From NCBI RefSeq assembly GCF_030269925.1, contig NC_085112.1, positions 15,129,501 to 15,193,500 on the forward strand: a DNA stretch of 64,000 nt, written 5' to 3'. A program made the translations under genes and the position numbers. The notes beneath the pieces are model-generated. The model did not search any database, had not been told where the DNA came from, and saw only the letters and a list, made by a program, of their open reading frames with translations. The stretch is from Bombyx mori. Its lineage: Eukaryota; Arthropoda; Insecta; Lepidoptera; Bombycidae. Shown one piece after another: positions 54,438 through 64,000 of this stretch. Within the stretch, counting starts at the first letter, position 1; each line of letters begins with the position of its first letter.

Positions 54438-57370
54438 TTAATTAGTGGAAAACCTGTACCTATAGTAAACGAGATAAATAAATAAACAGATAAAATATCA
54501 CCATTCATTTATTATCTACAACTACGAAACAATTCGTAACAGATCAACAGCATAGTATAACATATAATTCAATAAATATTCTTCTATAAAATATATCCAT
54601 TTTCGTATTCATAAAACATTCACATGTCTAACAATTCCCTTACAATTATTCAATAAAATCTAGTTTAAGAAAACACTATATTTTTTGATCGATTGGCGAA
54701 GCCCTCGTCGGGCCAAAAGCACAGATTAAACAATCATTTGTTTTTTTTTTATTCTAGCAACTTTTTTTTTTGTTTCAGATTACCTTACCAGAAAGACAGG
54801 TTTGACGCAACAAAACAATTCCAATGAATTACTTAAAGTGCAAAGTCCAAGACGTCATGAAAAAAAAGCTTCATCGCTCTCGCTGCAACGACCGGTCGAC
54901 AATTTCATTTCATTTTGTTGCTCGTTTGCAAGTGAACCCAACACAACCACTGTCGTTTCCTACGATATAGCGTATATCTGTTCCTGTATTCGCGAACCGA
55001 TTACAATGCTTGCTGCTTCGAAGTCTAGTTTTTGCTCGACGAAAAATCGTCGCGTTTTGTTAATAAAAAAATCGGTAGCGTCCCATCCGTATACTAAAAC
55101 ACTCGCATCTAAAGTTAGTATCGCCAAACGAATAATACACATTTCGTCCCTTAGTTAACAATATAACATAAAAATTGTATAGTTTTCATAATACTTTCGC
55201 AAGCACCTCAAAATCTTTAGAAGACGTATTCAGTTTTATAATACGTAATCATAATTAGATATTGTTAACTAAGCAAAGATATGCTTGGCCCACGATCATG
55301 ATTATGATTAATTGTGAGTCTAGTTAGCCGGGAACCCATTCTTTTGACTGTAGCACGGCCAAACGGTAGCTACTTTGGAGTCAATAATTTCAGGCCTCAC
55401 AACAGTTTCCCATTGCTTGCAACCTCAGATCATTGTGCAAACTATTATTTGCGTTATCATCTTACGAATCGCAAACCCATCTTTTTATCGACAACGAATT
55501 TTTACATCCTGTATAATGTAATTACGTAACACAGGAGACAATATACAATCAATATAGTTCGAAAAGTTTTTAATCGGACACGTAATTTCTAGAAAGCGTC
55601 TTTATAAATTAAACACGATTCATAGTTGAATTGTTTTTGTGGAAATCTTTCTTATTCGACAATAATATTCATATCAAACAAATATTCTTTACATTTTGTT
55701 TGTATAATCTGTGCGTAAATAGTAATGTCAAAAATAAAATATGCTACAAATTGTCACAATATTCTTTAACTAGTAGTTAAAAAAAAAGTCAAATAAATTA
55801 TTACAAAAAATAAATAAATATCTAAATGTTATTATTTAAAAATAAATCATTTTGAAATGCAATTATCCCGTTCTTATTGTATTTAAAATAATTTATAATA
55901 ATTTAAAATAATAATAGTAATATTATGTTGTCACCTTTTTTGTTTTCGGCTTTTTGACTGTGTTCATGCGATTTTTTATAGTATCTTGATACAGTTACCT
56001 TAACTACAGTTTTAATTGATTTAAAAATATTTTCTACTCGAATGTCTTTGTTTCAAGTCATATTTGCGTTTATTTTAGTATTTATGACGAGGGTTATTGT
56101 TCGATTACTTTAATTTCGATTTGATAGTAACACATGTATACACAGATATGTTTTTAGAAAAATATAGTCATGTGAAAATTATTAAAGCTTCATAAATTAT
56201 AAATGGGAATACACATTGTAAATATTTGAAGTCTGTTCTTAATTTTAAGTAAAACGCATAAAGGAAAAATTGAAAGAAGAACAGTTATTGCAATTTTAAT
56301 GTCAAATTATTTTATCTAAAACGAATCTTAAATTTCTCTCTTGCATTGCAACGCGCTCTAAACTCCTCATTTGACATTAATTTAATTACGTCACTATTCA
56401 ATACGGTGTCGCCTGATATTATATTATTATTATCTTACGAAAGATCACCAGACATAAAAACGACCATATTATCATCTTACGAAAGACATAAAGACGACCA
56501 ACGAAGGCAAAATAAAAATTGCTTCAGAAACAACAACAATATAACGATTCTAATTTCAAACTGGACAGAGGGGACTGTATTGTACAGTGACGTCAACGTT
56601 CAAGATTACGATTCAAAGAGTATACCAACATTCGCGTTCCGGGCAGTCTGTCTGATTTATTTACAACACATCAATCATCATTTCTACCCCATACTATCAA
56701 CAGAATACTCGCTATATTTCACGAACAATTTTTAATAACCCTGAAACATGCCCTAGTATTTTAATCCTTTACAATAATAAAATTTTGCTACTATATTTTA
56801 TCAAGATGTAAACATTCAAATAAATAAAATATTTATCTAATAAGATATAACAAAGGTAACATGTCAACAATCAACCTTTAAAATAAGTATGTATTTTGAA
56901 TACATTATTTTAGTACTATGATATTATGTCGAGTTATGGAAGATTTGTTTTAAGTGAAATTTCGTCAATTTTACTGGACAATAAAGTTTTTTTCATTGTC
57001 CTTGTAGGCATACGAGCATAAGGCCCACCTGATGGTGAGTGGTTACCGTCGCCCATGGATCATCATCTCATTCAACTCGTTTTGAAGTATTACAAGAAAA
57101 CTGGGGCCCTCTGTTATAGTTATATATAAACTACAAGCCTCCAACAAATTCAATTGTTTTCCAAACAATATAATTTTAAAGTTGACATAATTTCACCTAA
57201 GTCTTCAATATTAGAAAGACCAACAAAAAATGACCTTGTCACTTTTGTCATTCTCAAAACAACTTAAAAAAAAAACAATTTCGTTATCACTCATGGCAAC
57301 ACTGATAGTTAATTAACTGGTAACATCGTAACTAAAGCCCAGAGTGTTTTCTTAAACTAAAGTGACGTCA
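54438..57370. other. Region downstream of MPC1, unassigned
   Basis: AT-rich. Part next to 57371 is presumably MPC1 3' untranslated region; a possible AATAAA on the minus strand lies near 56660. A less AT-rich block (about 54790-55150) is open in one plus-strand and one minus-strand frame, and 56346-56735 has a 129-codon plus-strand frame. Neither has a recognisable domain. About 56995-57060 is a fragment of the gcatacgagcataaggccca repeat. Confidence 0.4.
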
Positions 57371-60350
57371 TCATTGGCTTTTCTTTTCTTGGACCTCTTT
57401 AGGACCTTGGATGTAGTGGTAGTTTATAAACCTGGCTCCTTGGGTGAGCTGAGCGCATTCGTTCGTAAAATGACAGGCGAAGAGCAACAGGTTCCTCGGC
57501 TGGACCTTCCAAGCGAACCTCATGAACATCAGCGAGTAGAGAGACAGGGCTGGAATTAAAGAGATAAATATTAAAATTGGTGAAGCATTAGTGTATTTTT
57601 TATGAATAACTTCAGACGTATGTATGTTAGTATATATATGTTTGTAACGGAATCTTTGAACATGATTTTGACCCCTTTCAAAACGTCGGATTATTGGTAT
57701 ACTTGAAATTTGGTATACTTATTAAGGACCGATGACAATTTAATATAAAAAGGAAAAATTGAAAATGAAAAATTGAAATTCAACTAAAGATTTAAAAATT
57801 AAAAATTAATAATAGTTTAAAAAAACTAAGAAAATCCAACTAAAAATAGAAAATAGCTTTTAATAAGTTTGAATTAAAATAGTGTAAGAAAAATGATTTT
57901 ATTCTAAAAAAGCGTGGGGTAAGCAGATTCAGAAGATTATCAAAATAACCCTTCTACTCATGCTTTTATGTGATTTTATCCATGCTACAGTCCTTGTCTC
58001 TGACCCTGACAGGGAAATCTGTCTTTGATCTGGTAAGAAGTATCAATTAGATTCAAAATTAATATACTATGGTTCCCTAACAACAGTATTTAAAAATTAG
58101 AACATAACTTTTTTTACATGTGTTTGAAACGACTCTACTGTTCAACGTAAAGTTAATATCTGATGTGACAACTATTGCATTCCACTAAGAATTCCTTTCA
58201 AACCTTGCATAAAGAAGAACATGTCAAAAGGCTCAGGAAACAGCAGGGAGGGGCATCCATGACTGAGCCTGATGGTACAGAAATGCACTGTCAAATAACA
58301 CAAAGGTACCAGAGAGCAAGAATAAACTCTGATAAAGTGGTGTGATAGTGAAAAGGTGATACCAGGATCATCTCAATCAGGAATTCCTCAGAATTATACA
58401 TATTTATATCAAGCTGCCATTGGTGATATGAATATAAAATATAGGTCTATTACTAAAACAGGTTACTGCTTAGATTTAAAGAACAGCATATTAATATAGT
58501 GTTTAATACTAGCACATAATTTAATATATTATTATAAAGATTACATTTCATCTCAAATTCTTAAAACAATAGACATAAAAAATACATAAACCATTGTGTA
58601 TCGTACAGACAAAATTATCTCATGATAAGACACAATATCTACTAAGAGATTATACAATCAAAAACACTGAGATAAAATAAAGTGAATGTCAAGATTCATT
58701 TATGTTTTTCTAAGTTAGTCGCTTTCATAAGACTATTGATAGTAGCAAGCCAGCACTTTATGTGCTTTGTTAGGTAATGGGTTTATTTGGTTTGCTATTT
58801 GTTCCTGATAACATGTTATGAAATATTGTAAAGCATTTCCTAGAGCTAGTGGTATTTTTTTCACTGAAATCAAGAGAACGAATAGATCATAAACTTGCCA
58901 ACTAGTGGCGAAATTATCCTATTTTCCTATTCCTATATTTTCAGAACCCTACATAAATAATTGGGTGCTCATTAATGTTACGGAATGCTTGTGACTCCAA
59001 TATCCTAATAACACAGTGAATGCAAAATATGATACTGAGAAATTGATGCAATGTACTATGGTTTCACACCAATGCGAATACCCCACCACCTAGGTGTTAC
59101 CACTGTAAAGGAGGAAATCCATAAAAAACCAAATACATATCAGGGAAGGCTGAGGAAACATTCAAATAAATTGGCTATTCAATTTACAACATGAAGCTAT
59201 CCTAAACAGCTAAAACGAAAGGATATTTTATCATAAATATATATATGACCTAATGACAAGTTGCCCTTACTGGAAAACATACACAAACTGCCACATCATA
59301 CAGCATGACTGCTCATAGCACATTCAGGCTAATTGCAGATAATAATAAAAAATTATTTCTCAAATATTTTCTGAATTCAGATGGGCTGATAACCTTTTAG
59401 CAATATACGCCTTACTTTAGGATACCTCCCTCAGAGGGTAAAAATGCACAAAATTGTATACACTTTGAAGTTTGACATACTGTTTAAAGAGTAAAATAAA
59501 ATGATTAGATATAGATTAGAAAATAAAAACCTTTAGAATATCACTGTACATAATGTAAATAAAATAATTAAAATATATTTATATAAGAGACAATGGCAAA
59601 CGTGTCTCTTATGGTTCTTTTTGGCAGCATTTAACAATTTAAGTTTATTAATTTCCCCAACCCCCAATTTAAAATAGGTGGCCCCTAAACTAATGCATGC
59701 AATTACAGATGGTAAAGTTTTTAAGATTTAATGGTAATGGTAGCAGTTCATGTTTGGTCACAGTACCAGTACTTCCACAATAACTTGTCTGACTGTGCCG
59801 CTTAAAGTACATAAAAATTTAGCAAAATAAAAATGGTTTAAGAAAGCTAAATGTGAGATATTACAAAAAACTACACCAATAAGCTTCAATATAATAAGAA
59901 TATGCTATTAAATAGAACTCACCAAAAGTCATTTTTCCACTTATAAAATTTGGATCCTTCCTTGTATCTGCTATGGCTGCTAGTGGTATACCCCAATTGG
60001 CAACAGGGCCCCAGAAGTGTGTGCTAGAATTGATAATAATGCTTATACTATCTACTACAGAATCTAATTTTATTAATACTTTAGATGGAACAGTTCATTG
60101 TTCATCTGGCGTTCAGTGGTAATTGGAGCCCATAAGCATGAAATTGTTTTCACCTACAAGTCTGTGTCTCAATTGAATATTATCACAGTTGTCACCCTCT
60201 TTAAAGCAGAATGATTTAATGTTTCGCAGCAAAAATTGGCAGGCGGTAGTGGCGACTCGTTTGGGCTGAAGGAAAAACTCACCTCATTAAATAGTCCCTG
60301 AACTCCTTGCTTTTCAGCTGGTTCACTAGTTTCCTTGCTAAAGCACTCAT
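57371..60350 (-). CDS. Mpc1: Mitochondrial pyruvate carrier 1 (MPC1), 3 coding exons
   Basis: Subunit of the inner-membrane heterodimer (with MPC2) that imports pyruvate into the mitochondrial matrix. Coding exons on the minus strand: 60350-60283, 60023-59923 and 57549-57371. All junctions are GT-AG and the joined frame is 115 codons, the usual MPC1 size (about 105-115). Exon 1 gives [20 protein letters not shown]. Exon 2 gives [20 protein letters not shown] and the conserved [12 protein letters not shown]. Exon 3 gives [36 protein letters not shown] and a charged tail ending EKKSQ. These match the FWGPVANWG and [12 protein letters not shown] signatures of the family. A 5' non-coding exon is likely. 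Intron 1 holds an old SINE. Identification is by family motifs and is secure; expression is not shown. Confidence 0.96.
60085..60262 (-). mobile_element. Old, diverged Bm1-type SINE fragment in MPC1 intron 1
   Basis: The text tggtaattggagcccataag and tagatggaacagttcattgt aligns with the Bm1 tail and body with many changes, suggesting an ancient insertion. Confidence 0.55.
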
Positions 60351-60355
60351 TTTAA

Positions 60356-60720
60356 ACTAAAAAGATAATAAAATTGTTAATATCCTCGATTTATATTCAC
60401 AGAAGTGCTATTAAAACTAATGAGTTGAATCGGTTTCTTTCAAGAATGTTACATTTGCATACGAAATATATTCTTTTACATTAGTTCAATTAAATTTACG
60501 TTTGGACTACTTAAATAAATTAGTATGAAACGTTTTCAAGGTTATTTCATTATCACATAAATATATTTTAAATCTGTTGTAATAATGTATCGTTATAAAC
60601 ATTAAAAATGTATTTCATGTATTCACCTTTTTGAACTTCTCGGTATCCTTTAATTTGGAAAATAGGACTTTTAATTTGAAGGCAAAGTTATACCCTTCTC
60701 AGGCAGAGACTAATTACTAG
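60356..60720 (-). promoter_or_regulatory. Possible MPC1 5' untranslated exon and promoter
   Basis: An acceptor-like ctttttag ends just 6 bases before the MPC1 ATG. A donor-like aaaaag|gtgaat lies at 60627-60621, suggesting a non-coding first exon at about 60628-60720 and an intron between. The transcription start was not located. Confidence 0.4.
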
Positions 60721-61188
60721 AGATACTATAATGGATACTATCGCACTGACTAATTAGGGATGTTAAAAAGTCAAATTATCAATTAAGAACTACCTACCTA
60801 TGTCGTAAGTGTTACATATGGGATGCCAAACTACAAGGAACTCAGAAATAATTAATGGTGGCTTTGCCTTGCCCCGTCGCTTAGGTCAGATATGAGTATG
60901 GCTATATGGTTGTACGTGATATGAGCCAACACTCCACTAGCAAAAGTCATAATCGGATTCATGAATACATTCAATATTTTCATGCACCCAAGATTAATTG
61001 GAAATTAACTGTTTTCTTAGTGAAACGGAAAACAGCGGATTTTGATTTCTACTGTCGGAGATTGATAAGTTGGACCGATTAATTGCTTGAAATCTAGTAG
61101 AATAGTATTTAGTCGAAAAGTAGTTTTTTTTTAGTTCGATTTCAGATCGATCTCGAGGCCAACTACCTAACCTATACGTAAAACCTTC
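60721..61188. other. Upstream of MPC1, nothing recognised
   Basis: No gene or repeat recognised; ordinary AT-rich DNA. Confidence 0.4.
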
Positions 61189-62394
61189 AGGTGAATGAAG
61201 TTAGCCCCTCAAAAAATTTTTTTTTCCTGTTTTATACTTATTTTCTATTAATTCGTTTGTTCATCATTTGTTCATGATTGTTCACTGTTAATAATTGTTT
61301 GTTCTGCAGTTATTTATTTAAAAAAAATATTTAAAAATATACCTACAAGTTAGCCCCTCTAATGCAATTTTTTATATTTTTTCATCCTTAATGACTCGTA
61401 AATATTCATTTTCGATTGTTCTTATATAAAACACGTTTGTTCTCTTTCGAAATTACTCGTTTTTTGTTTAATTTACTATTTTTATTAGTTGAATAAATGT
61501 ATGCAAAATATGTGTACTGCGCATGCGTCAACTATAATGCCTAAACTTTCTACGCGGTTTTAATCGTGAAAAAAAACAAATATAAATCCTGAAGGAGCAA
61601 TTAATTGGTATACAGTTTAATTAAAAAAATTAAAAAATAAATAAATGAAATAATGTGCATTGGCGTTAAGTTAGACCAAATACATTTTTTCCATCCTCCT
61701 ACTTATCGTTATGAAGGTATAAAAAAGATAGGGAGTTCACATAGGTAATATAAACAAATAAGTAAATATGTTCATTATTTATCTTTCAAAAGATAATTTA
61801 AGTATACATTATAATAACTTTTTTACACAGTCGAAATTATATTCCTAACATTAGTAAAATAACATTTTAATACGATAGGTAAGAGGATGGAAAAATGTAT
61901 TTGGTCTAACTTAACGCCAATGCACATTATTTCATTTATTTATTTTTAATTTTTTTTAATTAAACTGTATACCAATTAATTGCTCCTTCAGGATTTATAT
62001 TTGTTTTCTTTTTCACGATTAAAACCGCGTAGAAAGTTTAGGCATTATAGTTGACGCATGCGCAGTACACATATTTTGCATACATTTATTCAACTAATAA
62101 AAATAGTAAATTAAACAAAAAACGAGTAATTTCGAAAGAGAACAAACGTGTTTTATATAAGAACAATCGAAAATGAATATTTACGAGTCATTAAGGATGA
62201 AAAAATATAAAAAATTGCATTAGAGGGGCTAACTTGTAGGTATATTTTTAAATATTTTTTTTAAATAAATAACTGCAGAACAAACAATTATTAACAGTGA
62301 ACAATCATGAACAAATGATGAACAAACGAATTAATAGAAAATAAGTATAAAATAGGAAAAAAAAATTTTTTTGAGGGGCTAACTTCATTCACAT
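61189..62394. mobile_element. Mutator-like fold-back element with ~526-bp TIRs
   Basis: The two arms (61189-~61714 and ~61868-62394) are near-perfect reverse complements around a loop of about 153 bp. The outer ends are aggtgaatgaagttagcccc and, on the complement, atgtgaatgaagttagcccc. The direct repeat aaaaccttc (61180-61188 and 62395-62403) is a 9-bp target duplication, the size made by Mutator-like elements, which also often have very long TIRs. The motif aagttagcccctc recurs inside each arm (61346 in the left). The loop has no transposase, so the element is non-autonomous. The superfamily is inferred from target-site size and TIR length. Confidence 0.82.
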
Positions 62395-63270
62395 AAAACC
62401 TTCTACCTATCTCTAATCTTTCATGTAGTCTATGCTTAAGCATCTCTCTTTTTTTTTTAAGAGATTTTATGACCTGGTAACTGAGACCTTTAAGTCATGT
62501 CTTATTTTAATCTATATTCTTAATTTTATGAAAAATGATATTATGGAGTGAAATGAAATGAAAATGATTAATTTGAGACATTAATCAACTGGGATGAAAT
62601 TAAATGAGATGATATGAGATGAAATCTAATCTCAGTAAAATGGTGGTAATTTACTAAGATTTTTCAGTGGACTTTTTGGAGGATCCCGAGAAGTTACGTC
62701 CAGCGGCTTTGTTTCATTTTCCCACATTTGTGCACTTTCACAGATATTAAACGGTTAATAAACCACCATTATTACACATTTAAACCCGAAGAAATACTAA
62801 ATAGACAAAATAAAACAAATCACACAACTTCACTCCTCGCGTTCCCGCCAAAAAGTCCCTAGCATCTCTCTGACATAGATAAAACCATAGATTATACACT
62901 TAATATATGATAAAACATTTATTACTGATAATACCGGTAAAATGGGGCGATTAGGGACAAATTCCAACTTTATGACCAATTTTAAAGTAGTTGTTGATGT
63001 ATATAATGCTATATCAGGATCAAAATGATTGAGTCTTGGGGGCATCTTTGTTGTCCAATTTAAAACTATGCAACTAGCATTCCAGTTTAAGCAAAAAAAG
63101 CAAAAATAGGTGTAATCCCTATTTACCCGGAAATTGCGGTTAATTGGGACGAAATGAGAAATTTGCTAGGGTGGGCACTACTTGGTTTTAATTTATTTAT
63201 TTATTTAGTTGCACCAACAAAGTGATCATTAATAAAAAACATTGAAAAACTGACACTCTGAACAAATATT
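62395..63270. other. Unassigned DNA with repeated TAATTGGGAC-like motif
   Basis: Three blocks resemble each other: ggggcgattagggacaaatt (62943), gcggttaattgggacgaaat (63137), and the complement of catcccaattgacccctttt (63664). They may be internal or terminal repeats of the remnant to the right. No gene seen. Confidence 0.35.
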
Positions 63271-63455
63271 AAATATTTTATTATGTATTACTTAGACATT
63301 AATCCACCTTGAGGTTTCATTGTTCTTATTACATGTCTGTGCAAAATTGACTTACTTATATTAAATTGCTCAGCTATTTCAACTTATTCAGACTTAGATA
63401 ATATCTCTTATAAGGCTTTGCACTCTTTGATACGTACACGCGAGGCATATCTAAA
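63270..63455 (-). pseudogene. pogo/psq-type HTH transposase N-terminus, broken
   Basis: The minus strand begins MPRVYVSKSAKPYKRYYLSL near 63450. After a frame change it reads VEIAEQFNISKSILHRHV, then KPQGGLMSK and a stop. This is the psq/CENP-B-type helix-turn-helix that starts pogo/Tigger/Jerky-like transposases. A frameshift separates the two parts, and the DDE domain is absent. Confidence 0.65.
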
Positions 63456-64000
63456 AATAGAAAACAATACGTAACTGATAATATAAATATTTAATAAACA
63501 ATAAAATAACACATTGATAGTTTTGAATAAAAGTTCTAGACAAAAACATCATGAATAAACCAGATTTTTACCAACAAATTTAAAAAATATTGTTATAACT
63601 ACATAGACAACCCTAGAAACCTGTACCTATTTATACTTAGGCCGTTTCCATTTCACGTATTCTCATCCCAATTGACCCCTTTTTCGTTGTTATTTGTACC
63701 TAAGACGTCCCCAATATCCCCAAAAACAACAGATTTTTACATGTATTTTTATTTTATCAAATACATTAAAACCAATAACAACTGAGACTTACCTTTAATA
63801 TACATGATGGTTCAAACACTAAATAACGTTTATAAATCACAGTCGTCTTCTATTATTATCAAATAAATAAAAGAGAGCAAAGTTTCTAGCACTGAAATAA
63901 TTACCACCACCGAAAGTTAATTTGAAACGCGATTTTTTATAAGTTAGCAGCTATTATCATGCATATTCAGAGTTGTTTTGTAAACTTTCAACATTCTACT
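63456..64000. other. AT-rich end of window, nothing recognised
   Basis: No exon, RNA gene or clear repeat boundary seen apart from the short block at about 63655-63690 noted in the preceding region. Confidence 0.4.

Noticed and set aside
1..64000. CRISPR array, operons or bacterial-type regulatory sites
   Set aside because: No regularly spaced repeats with unique spacers; the sequence is eukaryotic with spliced genes.

Overview
This is 64 kb of lepidopteran nuclear DNA, almost certainly from a silkworm (Bombyx mori or a close relative such as B. mandarina). The reasons are about a dozen copies of the tRNA-derived Bm1-type SINE, lepidopteran Helitron fragments, R1- and RTE-type LINE tails, a DD37D (maT-type) mariner, and genes with short exons and GT-AG introns. 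Nothing in it is bacterial. Exons were found by reading splice sites by eye, because most are too short to stand out as ORFs.

Three single-copy host gene structures are supported. (1) An insect odorant receptor (OR, 7tm_6 family) on the minus strand, 'copy A', has seven exons between 19467 and 12565 and an intact 397-codon reading frame. (2) A tandem paralogue, 'copy C', is also on the minus strand, with the same seven exons and phases between 46984 and 34550 and an intact 397-codon frame. Its intron 1 holds a complete Ty3/gypsy-type LTR retrotransposon (41334-46170) with LTRs that look identical by eye. (3) Mitochondrial pyruvate carrier 1 (MPC1) is on the minus strand, with three coding exons between 60350 and 57371 and an intact 115-codon frame.

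Between the two receptors lies 'copy B' (about 22460-26528). It is an inverted partial duplicate of the 5' part of copy A and forms a large palindrome with 18688-21988. It carries only OR exon 1, facing the other way, with no downstream exons. Shared and unshared insertions allow relative dating. An RTE-type LINE in intron 1 is in A, B and C. A solo LTR and two further LINE insertions are in A and B but absent from C, and C shows clean empty sites for two of the three. A then lost at least two segments that B and C keep.

Layout: 1-5800, LINE tail, solo LTR, SINEs and a TIR element; 5800-8660, AT-rich sequence with two GC-richer islands of unknown role; 8661-9748, a palindrome-rich hAT-type element; 9750-12450, Helitron, SINE and R1-LINE fragments; 12452-22155, OR copy A with upstream region; 22155-22460, spacer repeat; 22460-26528, OR copy B; 26529-34400, a dense transposon yard (Helitron, two mariners, piggyBac-like remnant, R1 LINE); 34421-49500, OR copy C with upstream region; 49503-56750, hAT fragment, MITE, Helitron, SINEs and unassigned DNA; 57371-60720, MPC1; 61189-62394, a Mutator-like fold-back element with about 526-bp arms and a 9-bp target duplication; 62400-64000, a remnant with a pogo/psq-type helix-turn-helix.

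No CRISPR array, rRNA gene or credible free-standing tRNA gene was seen. The most interesting material is the OR triplication with its readable history, the intact retrotransposon with a textbook -1 frameshift site inside a receptor intron, and the Mutator-like fold-back element.
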